A stretch of DNA of 64,000 nucleotides from Pseudomonas sp. B21-015 (GTDB lineage Bacteria; Pseudomonadota; Gammaproteobacteria; Pseudomonadales; Pseudomonadaceae): assembly GCF_024749285.1 (NCBI RefSeq), contig NZ_CP087196.1, positions 5,394,001 through 5,458,000 of the forward strand, read 5' to 3'. Made by a program: the position numbers and the translations under genes. The notes below the pieces were generated by a model that was not told the origin of the DNA, made no database searches, and saw only the letters and a program-made list of their open reading frames with translations. Position 1 is the stretch's first letter, and every line of letters begins with the position of its first letter. This document shows positions 10,333 to 20,815 of the stretch, piece after piece.

Positions 10333-11112
10333 ATGCTGATGGTGATTTCCCCCGCCAAGACCCTCGACTACGAAACACCGCCGGCGACCCCGCGTTTCAC
10401 TCAGCCACAATACCTCGACCATTCCCAGGAGCTGATCCTGCAACTGCGCGACCTGACGCCGGCGCAGATCAGCGAGCTGATGCATGTCTCCGACAAAATT
10501 GGCGGCCTCAATGCCGCGCGCTTCGGCAGCTGGACCCCGGCCTTCACCCCAGCCAACGCCAAGCAAGCCTTGCTGGCGTTCAAGGGCGACGTTTATACCG
10601 GCCTGAACGCACAAACCTTCAGCGATGCTGACTTCGACTACGCCCAGCAACACTTGCGCATGCTCTCCGGCCTGTACGGCCTGCTGCGCCCTCTGGACCT
10701 GATGCAGCCCTATCGGCTGGAGATGGGCACCAAACTGGCCAATGCCCGGGGCAAGGACCTGTATGCCTTCTGGGGCACGCGAATCAGCGAATGGTTGAAC
10801 GAAGCGTTAGCCGATCAGGGCGACGATGTGCTGCTGAACCTGGCCTCCAATGAGTACTTCTCGGCAGTCAAACGCAGTGCCTTGAACGCGCGCATCATCA
10901 ATACCGAATTCAAGGACCTGAAGAACGGCCAATACAAGATCATCAGTTTCTACGCGAAAAAAGCCCGCGGCATGATGAGTCGCTTCGTCATCGAAGAACG
11001 CATCAATGACCCGGCCGCCCTCAAGCAGTTCGACGTTCAGGGTTATCGCTACAGCAGCGAGCAGTCTAAACCGGACAATCTGGTGTTCCTGCGCGATCAC
11101 GCGCCGGAGTAA
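10333..11112 (+). CDS. yaaA: Peroxide stress protein YaaA (UPF0246)
   Basis: A 259-residue YaaA/UPF0246 protein, normal length. In E. coli YaaA limits intracellular iron and protects DNA during hydrogen peroxide stress. The opening [14 protein letters not shown], the GLNAQTF and FGTR-like (AFWGTR) stretches, and [10 protein letters not shown] are family hallmarks. AAAGGAG precedes the ATG. It is monocistronic, divergent from the deacetylase gene and upstream of the alginate regulatory region. Confidence 0.93.
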   Translation: MLMVISPAKTLDYETPPATPRFTQPQYLDHSQELILQLRDLTPAQISELMHVSDKIGGLNAARFGSWTPAFTPANAKQALLAFKGDVYTGLNAQTFSDADFDYAQQHLRMLSGLYGLLRPLDLMQPYRLEMGTKLANARGKDLYAFWGTRISEWLNEALADQGDDVLLNLASNEYFSAVKRSALNARIINTEFKDLKNGQYKIISFYAKKARGMMSRFVIEERINDPAALKQFDVQGYRYSSEQSKPDNLVFLRDHAPE

Positions 11113-11130
11113 TGGAAACCTGCACCAGGT

Positions 11131-11164
11131 CGGCGCACGACATTGGTTACTTCGTCGTGCGCCG
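11131..11164. other. Inverted repeat after yaaA
   Basis: CGGCGCACGAC and GTCGTGCGCCG pair perfectly over 11 bases around a 12-base loop. No T-run follows, so termination would be Rho-assisted or the element has another role. Confidence 0.5.
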
Positions 11165-11708
11165 CTCCGTTGATACTCGAATAACTCCCGCCTTTTCGCC
11201 GCTTTATTGGCGCCAAAAATCAAGCACTCGAATTTCTAACTTTAGTTTCACTCGACATTGATCATTTTTTTCAGTAGTGGCACTGAAAATTTTTATCTGT
11301 AGTGGCAAAAAAGTACCCAAGACAACAATCACCCTATATATAAAGGGCGAAACGGCAAGTGCTATCAATATGAGAGCAGTGCCATCTTTTTCCATATTTC
11401 AAGAAATTTCAGAATTCGCGATGGGCGGACTGGAACTATGTCTAAATGCGCCGCTCATACCACCGGTAACGATTCTCTCGGCGCTTGTACGAGATAACTT
11501 ACGCAGAGAAGAGATTTACATAGCGAAGTTGTCACACGAACTTCTGCTTACTAATCCCTAATTTGGGCAACACATGAAGGACAGGAGATAACGTATCAAT
11601 ACTATCCCCTACAAGGCCACGGCCACGCCCCTATAAACGTGCTCACCCGAGCACCCAACCGCTTGATTTACGGGCTTCTGGCCTGGCATTGAGCGCGCAA
11701 GGCCTTTG

Positions 11709-11717
11709 CACGAACGT
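11709..11717 (-). promoter_or_regulatory. Candidate AlgR site upstream of algD
   Basis: On the minus strand it reads ACGTTCGTG, sharing the CGTTCGT core of the AlgR consensus CCGTTCGTC known from P. aeruginosa. It lies about 95 bases upstream of the AlgU-like -35 element. Confidence 0.4.
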
Positions 11718-11808
11718 CCTCTGATCAGAGGGTCGGCTGCATAACAGGGCACATCATAATAACAAGGCCTGATTGCGCACATCTTGAGTGCACTTATTTA
11801 GACACTCG

Positions 11809-11837
11809 GAACTTAGTATGCCTGCACACGACACTGT
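11809..11837 (+). promoter_or_regulatory. Candidate AlgU (sigma-22) promoter of algD
   Basis: GGAACTT gives the characteristic AlgU/RpoE -35 element GAACTT at 11809-11814. The best -10 candidate is ACTGT (11833-11837), 18 bases on, only partly matching TCTGA. The position, about 110 bases before the algD start, leaves a long untranslated leader. Confidence 0.55.
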
Positions 11838-11946
11838 AGCGCCTGTAAGGCGCACTTGCGAGTGCACTATGACCGCTGAACACCATTAACTCCGGCCATG
11901 TAATGGCTTGTTGAACACAGTCTTGATTAACTGAGAGGTAATTGCG

Positions 11947-13263
11947 ATGCGCATCAGCATATTTGGTTTGGGTTACGTCGGCGCAGTCTGTGCCGGTTGC
12001 CTGTCTGCACGGGGCCATGACGTCGTTGGCGTCGATGTCGCCAAAGACAAAATCGATATGATCAACGCTGGTAAATCGCCGATCGTTGAACCGGGCCTGG
12101 GCGAACTTCTGCAGCAGGGTATCGAGACGGGCAAATTGCGCGGCACGACCAACTTCGCCGAAGCGATTCGCGACACCGACCTGTCGATGATCTGCGTCGG
12201 TACGCCGAGCAAGAAGAACGGCGACCTGGAACTGAACTACATCGAAGCCGTGTGCCGCGAGATCGGTTTTGTCCTGCGTGATAAAACCACCCGCCACACC
12301 ATTGTGGTTCGCAGCACCGTGTTGCCGGGCACCGTGGCAAACGTGGTAATCCCGATCCTCGAAGATTGCTCCGGCAAGAAGGCAGGCGTCGACTTCGGCG
12401 TTGCAGTGAACCCTGAGTTCCTGCGTGAAAGCACCGCGATCGCCGACTACGACCAGCCGCCAATGACCGTCATCGGCGAGTTCGACAAGGCTTCGGGTGA
12501 CGTTCTGCAATCGCTGTACGAAGAACTCGACGCTCCGATCATCCGCAAGGACATCGCTGTCGCCGAGATGATCAAGTACACCTGCAACGTGTGGCACGCC
12601 ACCAAAGTGACCTTCGCCAACGAGATCGGCAACATCGCCAAGGCCGTCGGTGTCGATGGTCGTGAAGTGATGGAAGTGGTCTGCCAGGACAAGACGCTGA
12701 ACCTGTCCCAGTACTACATGCGCCCGGGCTTCGCATTCGGCGGCTCTTGCCTGCCAAAAGACGTGCGCGCCCTGACCTATCGCGCCGGTTCCCTGGACGT
12801 GGAAGCACCGCTGCTGAACTCGCTGATGCGCAGCAACGAATCCCAGGTGCAGAACGCGTTCGACATCGTCTCCAGCCACGACAAACGCAAAGTCGCCCTG
12901 CTGGGTCTGAGCTTCAAGGCCGGCACCGACGACCTGCGCGAAAGCCCACTGGTTGATCTGGCCGAAATGCTGATCGGCAAAGGCTACGACCTGAGCATCT
13001 ACGACAGCAACGTCGAGTACGCCCGTGTCCACGGTGCGAACAAGGATTACATCGAGTCGAAGATCCCTCACGTCTCGTCCTTGCTCAACTCGGACTTCGA
13101 CGACGTGATCAACAACTCCGACGTGATCATCCTCGGCAACCGTGACGAGAAATTCCGCGCCCTGGCGCAGCAAGCTCCACACGGCAAGCAAGTGATCGAC
13201 CTGGTCGGCTTCATGTCTCAAGCCACCAGCGTCAGCAAGCGCACCGAAGGTATCTGCTGGTAA
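11947..13263 (+). CDS. algD: GDP-mannose 6-dehydrogenase AlgD
   Basis: A 438-residue NAD-dependent enzyme that oxidises GDP-mannose to GDP-mannuronic acid, the committed step of alginate synthesis. The N-terminal Rossmann motif GLGYVGAVCAG begins near residue 7, and the catalytic Cys268 lies in GGSCLPKD, the same number as in P. aeruginosa AlgD. The length is normal. It is the first gene of the twelve-gene alginate operon and is preceded by the AlgU/AlgR-type region. A repeat lies between it and alg8. Confidence 0.97.
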   Translation: MRISIFGLGYVGAVCAGCLSARGHDVVGVDVAKDKIDMINAGKSPIVEPGLGELLQQGIETGKLRGTTNFAEAIRDTDLSMICVGTPSKKNGDLELNYIEAVCREIGFVLRDKTTRHTIVVRSTVLPGTVANVVIPILEDCSGKKAGVDFGVAVNPEFLRESTAIADYDQPPMTVIGEFDKASGDVLQSLYEELDAPIIRKDIAVAEMIKYTCNVWHATKVTFANEIGNIAKAVGVDGREVMEVVCQDKTLNLSQYYMRPGFAFGGSCLPKDVRALTYRAGSLDVEAPLLNSLMRSNESQVQNAFDIVSSHDKRKVALLGLSFKAGTDDLRESPLVDLAEMLIGKGYDLSIYDSNVEYARVHGANKDYIESKIPHVSSLLNSDFDDVINNSDVIILGNRDEKFRALAQQAPHGKQVIDLVGFMSQATSVSKRTEGICW

Positions 13264-13267
13264 CACG

Positions 13268-13378
13268 CCTGTAGGAGCTGTCGAGTGAAACGAGGCTGCG
13301 ATCTTTCCTAGGGCACTTGAGTCCTGAGTGAACCCAAAGACAAAGATCAAAAGATCGCAGCCTGCGGCAGCTCCTACC
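13268..13378. repeat. Palindromic repeat (TGTAGGAGCTG family) between algD and alg8
   Basis: CCTGTAGGAGCTG...GGCTGCGATCTTT faces AAAGATCGCAGCC...CAGCTCCTACC, a second, distinct Pseudomonas intergenic palindrome family. It would fold in the operon mRNA just after algD. Confidence 0.85.
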
Positions 13379-13476
13379 GGGATTTCTGGCGTCACCCAGA
13401 GCGGGTGTCGCCAGTTTTCACAGGCCTGCCTTAACCCCATCGGGCCACCCCACAGGCTCGCCCGAGATCGAGACGG

Positions 13477-14967
13477 ATGCAGATTATGCACAGGCTAAAG
13501 CACGGCCTACTTCAAGCCGCCGGTTGGCTGTTTTACCTAAGTTTACTGATGGGCATCGCCATGGCGCTGCCTGTGTCCACGTTCGACTCCGAGTCGAAGG
13601 ACTTCATCTTCCTGATCGGTATCGTCGGTATCTGGCGCTACTCGATGGGTGCCACGCACTTTCTGCGCGGCATGCTGTTTCTATACGTGGTCTACCCGCA
13701 CCTGCGGCGCAAAGTGCGCAAGCTGGGTAAAGCGGCAGACCCGTCCCATGTATTTCTGATGGTCACCAGCTTCCGTATCGACGCGCTGACCACCGCGCAG
13801 GTCTACAGCTCGGTGATCCGCGAGGCCATCGACTGCGGCCTGCCGACCACCGTGGTGTGTTCCATCGTCGAAATGTCCGATGAGCTGCTGGTCAAGAGCC
13901 TCTGGAAGCGCATGAACCCACCCGCGAGCGTCAAGCTCGACTTCGTGCGCATTCCCGGCACCGGCAAGCGCGATGGCCTGGCCTACGGTTTCCGCGCCAT
14001 CTCCCGCCACCTGCCGGACGACCGCGCCGTGGTTGCAGTGATCGATGGCGACACCGTGCTGGCCGAAGGCGTCGTGCTCAAGACCGTGCCGTGGTTCCAG
14101 CTGTTCGGCAATGTCGGCGGCCTGACCACCAACGAGTTCTGCGAAGTGCGCGGCGGCTACATCATGAGCGAATGGCACAAACTGCGATTCGCCCAGCGTC
14201 ACATCAACATGTGCTCCATGGCCCTGTCCAAGCGCGTGCTGACCATGACCGGCCGGATGTCGGTGTTCCGCGCCTCCGTGGTGACCGACCCGGACTTCAT
14301 CGCCGACGTGGAAAGTGACTCGCTGCAACACTGGCGCCTGGGCCGCTTCAAGTTCCTGACCGGTGACGACAAGTCGAGCTGGTTCAGCCTGATGCGCCTG
14401 GGCTACGACACGTTCTACGTGCCCGACGCCGCGATCCATACCGTGGAACACCCACCGGAAAAGAGCTTCATCAAGGCCAGTCGCAAACTGATGTTCCGCT
14501 GGTACGGCAACAACCTGCGGCAGAACTCCCGCGCCCTTGGCCTGGGGATGAAACGCCTCGGTCTGTTCACCTCGGTGGTGCTGTTCGACCAGCGCGTGTC
14601 GATGTGGACGTCCTTGCTGGGCCTGACCGTGGCGCTCATCGCCACCTTCAAGTACGGCACCGCGTTCATCCTGGTTTACCTGCTGTGGATCGGCATCACC
14701 CGTCTGATCCTGACCGTGCTGCTGTCCTGTTCCGGTCACCGGATCGGCCCGGCTTACCCGGCGATTCTCTATTACAACCAGATCGTCGGCGCGCTGGTGA
14801 AGATCTACGTGTTCTTCCGCCTCGACCAACAATCCTGGACCCGCCAGGACACCAAATTGACCCGTGATCTCGCCAGCTTTCAACGTTGGTTCAACACCTG
14901 GTCGTCTCGGACCATGACCTTCTCCGCCGGCAGCATTTTTGTCGCCGTGCTGCTGATGATGGTCTGA
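13477..14967 (+). CDS. alg8: Alginate polymerase, glycosyltransferase Alg8
   Basis: A 496-residue inner-membrane family 2 glycosyltransferase that polymerises mannuronate from GDP-mannuronic acid, acting with Alg44 and cyclic di-GMP. Two N-terminal membrane segments (residues about 10-60), a cytosolic GT-A domain with [12 protein letters not shown] (DxD) and SVFRASVV, and a cluster of C-terminal membrane segments (about 375-415 and 475-495) are visible. An ATG three codons later (13486), giving MHRLKHGL, is an equally possible start and may be the family standard. It lies between algD and alg44 in the operon. Confidence 0.95.
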   Translation: MQIMHRLKHGLLQAAGWLFYLSLLMGIAMALPVSTFDSESKDFIFLIGIVGIWRYSMGATHFLRGMLFLYVVYPHLRRKVRKLGKAADPSHVFLMVTSFRIDALTTAQVYSSVIREAIDCGLPTTVVCSIVEMSDELLVKSLWKRMNPPASVKLDFVRIPGTGKRDGLAYGFRAISRHLPDDRAVVAVIDGDTVLAEGVVLKTVPWFQLFGNVGGLTTNEFCEVRGGYIMSEWHKLRFAQRHINMCSMALSKRVLTMTGRMSVFRASVVTDPDFIADVESDSLQHWRLGRFKFLTGDDKSSWFSLMRLGYDTFYVPDAAIHTVEHPPEKSFIKASRKLMFRWYGNNLRQNSRALGLGMKRLGLFTSVVLFDQRVSMWTSLLGLTVALIATFKYGTAFILVYLLWIGITRLILTVLLSCSGHRIGPAYPAILYYNQIVGALVKIYVFFRLDQQSWTRQDTKLTRDLASFQRWFNTWSSRTMTFSAGSIFVAVLLMMV

Positions 14968-15002
14968 CCGAACTCGCCTGAATTAACTAGGAAATCGCCC
15001 AT

Positions 15003-16172
15003 ATGAATACCGCCGTCAACAGCAACGTAGTGCACGAATCCGAAGCCCAGCGCCAACACGCACGCGTGAAAATCCCGGCCAAGCTGCGTTTCTTCGGTCC
15101 TGATCGGACTCCGGTTGAAGCCCGCGTCATCGACCTTTCCGCTGGCGGCCTGGCGTTCAACGCCGGTCAGCTGCCGCTGAAGGTCGGCGATGTGCACAAG
15201 GCCCGCCTGCAATTCGTCATCGATAACCTCGGCCTGGCCATGGACGTGGAATTGCAAATCCGCTCCGTCGATCGCCAGACCGGTCGCACCGGTTGCCAGT
15301 TCCAGAACCTGGAACCCCGGGACATTTCCACCCTGCGCCACCTGATCACCTCGCACCTGGCCGGCGACATCGTCAGCGTGGGTGAAATGCTCGCGACCCT
15401 GCAGCGCGACAACTTCACCAAGGCGCGCAAGGTCAAGGACGGCGGCCACGGCATGACGCCGCTCGGCCGTCTGAAAGCGGTGACCTTCAGCGCCGGTATC
15501 TTCGTGGTCGGCCTGGTGGCGTTCGGTTTCATTATCAAATCGGTGTACGGCATGTACTTCGTCAGCCACGCGCAGGCTGGCCTGGTCAGCGTGCAAGGCA
15601 TGAACATCACCATGCCGCGCGACGGCACCGTGCAGAGCCTGATCAAGGCTGACGGCGTGGCCGCCAAAGGCGCACCGCTGGCGACCTTCAGCACCAGCAT
15701 GCTCGACATACTCAAGGGCCATCTGGACGAAGATCAACTGCAACCGTCCAAGGTCGAAGAACTGTTCGGCAAGCAAATGACCGGCACCCTGACGTCGCCG
15801 TGCGATTGCACCGTGGCTCAGCAACTGGTGGCTAACGGTCAATACGCCAGCAAAGGCGATGTGATCTTCCAGCTGGTGCCGCGCAACACCGAAGCCAACG
15901 TTGAGGCACGCTTCTCCTATCGCCAGTTCGGCGACGTGCGCCCAGGTACTTCGGTCAGCTTCCAGATCGCCGGCGAAGACCAGACCCGTACCGGCAAGAT
16001 CGTCAGCAGCACCAGCCTGAAAAGCGCCGACCTGTCGTCCGACATCCGCGTGCAGATCAAACCTGACGAGCCACTGGACAGCGCCTTCGCCGGTCGCCCG
16101 GTGGAAGTGAACAGCACCCGTGGCCCGAACCTGAACTGGCTGATCAACAAAGCCATGGCCGCCGGTCTTTAA
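15003..16172 (+). CDS. alg44: Alginate co-polymerase Alg44, cyclic di-GMP receptor
   Basis: A 389-residue protein with an N-terminal PilZ domain, one membrane helix (about residues 160-185) and a periplasmic membrane-fusion-protein-like part. PilZ residues Arg17, Arg21, Asp44 and Ser46, which bind cyclic di-GMP in P. aeruginosa Alg44, are all present at the same numbers (RQHAR; DLSAGG). Binding switches on polymerisation by Alg8. The AGGAAA before the ATG and the gap of only 35 bases after alg8 support one transcript. Confidence 0.95.
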   Translation: MNTAVNSNVVHESEAQRQHARVKIPAKLRFFGPDRTPVEARVIDLSAGGLAFNAGQLPLKVGDVHKARLQFVIDNLGLAMDVELQIRSVDRQTGRTGCQFQNLEPRDISTLRHLITSHLAGDIVSVGEMLATLQRDNFTKARKVKDGGHGMTPLGRLKAVTFSAGIFVVGLVAFGFIIKSVYGMYFVSHAQAGLVSVQGMNITMPRDGTVQSLIKADGVAAKGAPLATFSTSMLDILKGHLDEDQLQPSKVEELFGKQMTGTLTSPCDCTVAQQLVANGQYASKGDVIFQLVPRNTEANVEARFSYRQFGDVRPGTSVSFQIAGEDQTRTGKIVSSTSLKSADLSSDIRVQIKPDEPLDSAFAGRPVEVNSTRGPNLNWLINKAMAAGL

Positions 16173-16181
16173 ACAGAGGAC

Positions 16182-17693
16182 ATGCCCGTGACGATCATCA
16201 GTCTCCTGAAAACGCCGCGAATCCTGTGGGAGCGGGCTTGCCCGCGATTGGATAAACGCGGTCTTTCTGAAGCACCGAGCCGCCTGAATCGCGGGCAAGC
16301 CCGCTCCCACAGTGGTTATGTGGTGTGCTCGCTGGCTTTGGCCGTGAGCCTGGCCGGTTGCGCCGGCCTGCCCGACCAGCGTCTGGCCAATGAAGCCCTC
16401 AAGCGCGGCGACACCGCGCTGGCGGCGCAGAATTACCAGCAACTGGCAGACCTGGGCTACAGCGAAGCCCAGGTTGGCCTGGCCGATCTGCAGGTCGACA
16501 GCCGCGACCCGGCACAAATCAAAAAGGCCGAGGCGACTTACCGCGCCGCAGCCAGTGTCTCGCCGCGGGCTCAGGCTCGCCTGGGTCGCCTGCTGGTGGC
16601 CAAACCCGGCGCCACCGAAGCCGAACACCACGAAGCCGAAGCACTGTTGAAGAAAGCCGCGACCAATGGTGAAGGCAATACCCTGATCCCGCTGGCAATG
16701 CTGTACCTGCAATACCCGCACAGTTTCCCGAACGTGAACGCACAGCAGCAGATCAGCCAATGGCGCACCGAAGGCAAGCCCGAAGCGGGTCTGGCCCAGG
16801 TGCTGCTCTATCGCACCCAGGGCACTTACGACCAGCACCTGGATGACGTGGAAAAAATCTGCAAGGCGGCGTTGAACACCACCGACATCTGCTACGTCGA
16901 ACTGGCCACGGTCTATCAGAAAAAAGCCCAGCCAGAACAAACGGCCGAGCTGATCAAGCAGATGCAAGCCGCTCACAGCCGTGGCGCCGTCTCTGCGCAA
17001 CGGGTGGACAGCGTGGCCCGCGTACTGGGCGATGCAAGTCTGGGCAAGACCGACGAAAAAACCGCTCAGTCGCTGCTCGAAGGTATCGCCCCTGGCTACC
17101 CGGCGTCCTGGGTCAGCCTGGCGCAACTGCTCTACGACTTCCCTGAACTGGGCGACGTCGACACCATGATGAAGTACCTCGACAACGGCCGCGCCGCCGA
17201 CCAGCCGCGCGCGGAACTGTTGCTCGGCAAGCTCTACTACGAAGGCAAAATGGTGCCGGCCGACGCCAAGGTCGCCGAAGAGCACTTCCAGAAAGCCGTC
17301 GGCAAGGAAGTCGCCGCCGATTACTACCTCGGCCAGATTTACCGCCGTGGTTACCTGGGCAAGGTCTATCCGCAGAAAGCCCTGGATCACCTGCTGACCG
17401 CTGCGCGCAACGGCCAGAACAGCGCCGATTTCGCCATCGCCCAACTGTTCTCCCAAGGCAAGGGCACCCGGCCCGACCCGGTCAACGCTTACGTCTTCAG
17501 CCAATTGGCCAAGGCTCAAGGCACTCCGCAAGCCACTGAGCTTGCGCAAACAATCGAAGCGCAACTGCCGCCTGACCGGCTGGCCGAGGCCCAACGCCTG
17601 CTCAAACAAGAGCAAGCCATTCGTAGCACCGTGAGTCCGGACACGCTGGAACTGCACGCCCTGCAAGAAGAAGACGGCGAGGAATCCCTATGA
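16182..17693 (+). CDS. algK: Alginate outer-membrane lipoprotein AlgK, REP-disrupted signal peptide
   Basis: A 503-residue periplasmic scaffold lipoprotein with Sel1/TPR-like helical repeats, which assists AlgE assembly and links the alginate secretion complex. The lipobox is LAGC, mature Cys at about residue 60. Homologues have signal peptides of 25-35 residues; here a 90-base REP pair (16223-16312) sits in frame between SLLKTPRI and the hydrophobic core [11 protein letters not shown], so the n-region is about 46 residues. GTG at 16188 is an alternative start with better spacing from CAGAGG. A GTG after the REP (16320) lacks a ribosome site and a charged n-region. Whether export is still efficient is unknown. 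The stop overlaps the algE start by four bases. Confidence 0.92.
   Translation: MPVTIISLLKTPRILWERACPRLDKRGLSEAPSRLNRGQARSHSGYVVCSLALAVSLAGCAGLPDQRLANEALKRGDTALAAQNYQQLADLGYSEAQVGLADLQVDSRDPAQIKKAEATYRAAASVSPRAQARLGRLLVAKPGATEAEHHEAEALLKKAATNGEGNTLIPLAMLYLQYPHSFPNVNAQQQISQWRTEGKPEAGLAQVLLYRTQGTYDQHLDDVEKICKAALNTTDICYVELATVYQKKAQPEQTAELIKQMQAAHSRGAVSAQRVDSVARVLGDASLGKTDEKTAQSLLEGIAPGYPASWVSLAQLLYDFPELGDVDTMMKYLDNGRAADQPRAELLLGKLYYEGKMVPADAKVAEEHFQKAVGKEVAADYYLGQIYRRGYLGKVYPQKALDHLLTAARNGQNSADFAIAQLFSQGKGTRPDPVNAYVFSQLAKAQGTPQATELAQTIEAQLPPDRLAEAQRLLKQEQAIRSTVSPDTLELHALQEEDGEESL
16223..16312. repeat. REP pair inside the algK reading frame
   Basis: Typical inverted REP cores with a spacer of about 40 bases, total 90 bases, a multiple of three, so the algK frame stays open. 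REP elements in this genome otherwise lie between genes. Confidence 0.92.
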
Positions 17694-19177
17694 AGCTCAA
17701 TCCATTCGTGCAGGCCGGTATTGGCCTGACATTCGCCCTGCTGTGGTCGTGCCCGACCCTGGCGGCCCTGACCGAAGACAAGAATTTCGGCCTCGAAGTC
17801 AAAGTTACCGGCCAGTCCGAAGACGACCGTGACCTGGGTACTGCCAGTGGCGGTGACGTAAACGGCGTCGGCCTCGACCTGCGTCCGTGGGTATACGGCG
17901 AGAGCGGCGCGTGGAGCGCCTACGCCATGGGCCAGGCCGTGACATCCACCGATATCATCGAAACGGACACCCTGCAACAGTCCGACAACAGCGGTACCCA
18001 GACCACCGACAACGGTGATCGCAAAACCAAGAAGAACTACCTGGCAATGCGCGAGTTCTGGGTCGGCTACAGCGGCCTCACACCCTACCCTGGCGAGATC
18101 CTCAAGCTCGGTCGCCAACGCCTGCGCAACGACGACGGCCAATGGCGCGACACCAACATCGAAGCCCTGAACTGGACCTTCGACACCACCCTGTTGCGCG
18201 CCAACGTCGGCGTCGCCGAACGCTTCAGCGAATACCGCACCGACCTGAAAGAACTGGCACCCAAGGACAAGGATCGCCTGCACGTTTTCGGCGACGTCGC
18301 CGCCCAATGGTCGCCGGGTAACTGGGTCGGCATTCGCGGTCATCACACCCACGATGACGGCAAGCTCGACTATCCGGAGCCGGGCGTTGCCGGCGATTCT
18401 CTGGACAAGAAACAAAACGGCGACATCAGCTGGCTCGGCCTTACCGCCGACAGCGATGCCTACAACTGGCGCAACACCAACACCGTCAACTACTGGGGCA
18501 GCATCACCGGCATGAGCGGCGACCGTGACACGGTCAACCCGTTGAATGCCGACGGCACCCGCCCGGCAGAAGCCAAGCGTGGCGAAGACCTGAACGGCTG
18601 GGCCACCGACGTGGGTGTGCGTCTGCGCCTCGATCCGCAGTGGCAAGTCGGCGCAGCCTATGCCCGCGCCAGCGCCGAGTACGAACAGACCGGCCTGGAA
18701 AGCAACCGTTCGAACTACACCGGTACGCGCTCGCGGGTTCACCGTTTCGGCGAAGCCTTCCGTGGCGAAATGAACAACATGCAGACCGCTACCCTGTTCG
18801 GCTCGTGGATGCTCAACGACGAATACGACGCCAGCCTGATCTACCACAAGTTCTGGCGCGTGGACGGCAACAAGCCGGTGGGCAGCAACGGCATCAACGC
18901 CGTCGAAAACAACACCGACGACGTGACCGGCGCGATCCTCTCCAGCACCTCCCTGCCGCTGGAAGATGGCAACAAGGACCTCGGTCAGGAAATGGACGTG
19001 GTCGTCACCAAGTACTTCAAGCAGGGCCTGCTGCCCGCCTCCTTGAGCCAATCAATCGATGAGCCTTCGGCCCTGGTGCGTGTGCGTGGCGGTGTGTTCA
19101 AGCCCGGTGACGCGTATGGCAAAGGCGTCGACTCGTACATGCACCGCGCGTTTGTCGACGTGGTCTGGCGCTTCTGA
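17690..19177 (+). CDS. algE: Alginate outer-membrane porin AlgE
   Basis: A 495-residue beta-barrel that exports alginate through the outer membrane. The signal peptide ends near ...SCPTLAA (about residue 26), and the mature chain [25 protein letters not shown] (shortened here) matches AlgE. The chain ends in VDVVWRF with the terminal Phe needed for outer-membrane assembly. In P. aeruginosa it forms an 18-stranded electropositive channel with periplasmic loop gates. It is translationally coupled to algK by a four-base overlap and followed closely by algG. Confidence 0.95.
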   Translation: MKLNPFVQAGIGLTFALLWSCPTLAALTEDKNFGLEVKVTGQSEDDRDLGTASGGDVNGVGLDLRPWVYGESGAWSAYAMGQAVTSTDIIETDTLQQSDNSGTQTTDNGDRKTKKNYLAMREFWVGYSGLTPYPGEILKLGRQRLRNDDGQWRDTNIEALNWTFDTTLLRANVGVAERFSEYRTDLKELAPKDKDRLHVFGDVAAQWSPGNWVGIRGHHTHDDGKLDYPEPGVAGDSLDKKQNGDISWLGLTADSDAYNWRNTNTVNYWGSITGMSGDRDTVNPLNADGTRPAEAKRGEDLNGWATDVGVRLRLDPQWQVGAAYARASAEYEQTGLESNRSNYTGTRSRVHRFGEAFRGEMNNMQTATLFGSWMLNDEYDASLIYHKFWRVDGNKPVGSNGINAVENNTDDVTGAILSSTSLPLEDGNKDLGQEMDVVVTKYFKQGLLPASLSQSIDEPSALVRVRGGVFKPGDAYGKGVDSYMHRAFVDVVWRF

Positions 19178-19203
19178 TGCAAACCGCGAAGGGAGTGCCC
19201 GAC

Positions 19204-20805
19204 ATGAACAGTGCCAAGAAAGGCTCGATCAGCCTGCTGGCCGGCGCGCTGCTGCTGGCCAGCACGGCGGCCTTCGCCACCGTTGAACCGGCCAAGTCTG
19301 TGCACCAGCCTGAACAGCAGAGCAAATCGGCGACCATGGCCAAGGGACTGCAACAGGCCAAGACCTACACCGTCAGCAGCGCGCCAACCGCGCCGCTGGA
19401 CCTGGCCAAGCCAGAACTGCCGGACACCTCTGGCTACACCGCCGAAGCCATCGCCGCGAAAATCGTGCGCACCAAACCCGGCAAGATCAGCGTGCGCCGG
19501 ATGATGCAGGAAGACGCCCTGAAGGACTTCATCGGCGGCGACAACAAGATGGCCGAGTGGGTGGTGCGTCAGCATGGCATCCCGCAGGCGATCTTTGTCG
19601 ACGACGGCTACATGAACCTCAAGGACTTGGCGAAGAAGCTGCCCAAGCAGTACTTCAGCGAAACCTCGCCGGGCGTGTTCCTGGCGAAGTTGCCGATCGT
19701 GGTGGGTAACAAGGGCATTCTGGAAATCGACAAGCAGACCCAGGAATTGCGCCTGTCCCAAGAGGCCGGTTCGTTCCTGGTCAACGACGGCCAGTTGTTC
19801 GTGCGTGATACCAAAATCACTGGCTGGAGCGAGAAGGCAAACGGCCCGGCGGCCTTCAAGTCGCCCAAGGAATTCCGTCCATTCCTGCTGTCCTGGGGTG
19901 GCACCGAGACCTACATCGCCAACAGCAAGATCGCCAGTTTCGGTTACGCCAACAGTAAGTCCTACGGCGTGAGTATTTCCCAATACACGCCGAACATGGC
20001 CAAGGTGCTCAAGCGCCCTGAACCGACCGGCTGGATCGTCGGCTCCGAGTTCTCGGACATGTGGTACGGCTTCTACTGCTATGAAACCCGCGACTTCGTG
20101 GTCAAGGGCAACACCTACAAAGACAACATCGTCTACGGCATCGACCCCCATGACCGTTCCCACGGTCTGATCATCGCCGACAACACGGTGTTCGGGACCA
20201 AGAAGAAGCACGGGATCATTATTTCCCGTGAGGTCAACGACAGCTTCATCTTCAACAACCGCAGCTACGACAACAAGCTGTCGGGCCTGGTGATCGACCG
20301 TAACAGTGTGAACAACCTGATCGCCTACAACGAGATCTACAAGAACCACACCGACGGCATCACCCTCTACGAGAGTGCCGACAATCTGTTGTGGGGCAAC
20401 AAGGTGATCAGCAACCGACGCCACGGCATCCGTATTCGTAACAGCGTGAACATTCGCCTGTACGAAAACGTCTCGATGGCCAACGGCCTGACCGGTGTCT
20501 ACGGGCACATCAAAGACCTGACCGACACCGACCGGGACATCAAGCTCGACCCGTTCGACGCCGAGGTGTCGCTGATCGTGGTCGGCGGTGAACTGGCCGC
20601 CAATGGCAGCGGACCGCTGTCGATCGACTCGCCGCTGAGCGTGGAGTTGTATCGCGTGTCGATGCTCGCGCCGACCAAATCCAGCGGCATCAGCTTCTCC
20701 GGGATTCTCGGCGAGCGCCAGGATGAAATTCTCGACCTGCTGGTGCGCCAGCAGAAAGCCGTGCTGATCGACCCTGTCGAACGCCAGACCGAAATGCGGG
20801 ACTGA
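19204..20805 (+). CDS. algG: Mannuronan C5-epimerase AlgG
   Basis: A 533-residue periplasmic right-handed beta-helix enzyme converting polymerised D-mannuronate to L-guluronate. The catalytic DPHD motif is at residues 314-317 (GIDPHDRSHG). Repeated beta-helix rungs (NNRSYDNKLSGLVIDR, NEIYKNHTDGITLYE) follow. I set the start at 19204, which has GGGAG eight bases upstream and begins the signal peptide MNSAKKGSISLLAGALLLA; an ATG nine codons earlier overlaps the algE stop but has no good ribosome site. Confidence 0.95.
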   Translation: MNSAKKGSISLLAGALLLASTAAFATVEPAKSVHQPEQQSKSATMAKGLQQAKTYTVSSAPTAPLDLAKPELPDTSGYTAEAIAAKIVRTKPGKISVRRMMQEDALKDFIGGDNKMAEWVVRQHGIPQAIFVDDGYMNLKDLAKKLPKQYFSETSPGVFLAKLPIVVGNKGILEIDKQTQELRLSQEAGSFLVNDGQLFVRDTKITGWSEKANGPAAFKSPKEFRPFLLSWGGTETYIANSKIASFGYANSKSYGVSISQYTPNMAKVLKRPEPTGWIVGSEFSDMWYGFYCYETRDFVVKGNTYKDNIVYGIDPHDRSHGLIIADNTVFGTKKKHGIIISREVNDSFIFNNRSYDNKLSGLVIDRNSVNNLIAYNEIYKNHTDGITLYESADNLLWGNKVISNRRHGIRIRNSVNIRLYENVSMANGLTGVYGHIKDLTDTDRDIKLDPFDAEVSLIVVGGELAANGSGPLSIDSPLSVELYRVSMLAPTKSSGISFSGILGERQDEILDLLVRQQKAVLIDPVERQTEMRD

Positions 20806-20815
20806 GGATAATTTT

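Larger units (their letters stand above)
11113..11946. other. Long regulatory region upstream of algD
   Basis: 834 bases without a supportable gene. The part from about 11220 to 11570 is markedly AT-rich compared with the surroundings, and the rest is normal GC. In P. aeruginosa the algD promoter needs distant AlgR, AmrZ and other sites plus DNA bending, and a long upstream region of this kind fits that. It contains the candidate AlgR site at 11709-11717 and the sigma factor AlgU-like promoter at 11809-11837. A perfect 11-base-pair inverted repeat (11131-11141 with 11154-11164) lies just after yaaA. Confidence 0.6.

Noticed and set aside
11277..11561. A 94-codon open frame in the AT-rich stretch upstream of algD
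   Set aside because: No recognisable family, codon use unlike the neighbours, no clear ribosome site, and it occupies a region expected to be regulatory.
16320..16335. GTG start for algK downstream of the REP
   Set aside because: No ribosome site and no positive charge before the hydrophobic core; it remains a fallback possibility only.
14880..17666. Very long antisense open frame opposite alg8-alg44-algK
   Set aside because: Third-position GC bias of real alginate genes keeps the opposite strand open; similar shadows occur opposite algD, algG, algI and others. The plus-strand genes are unambiguous.
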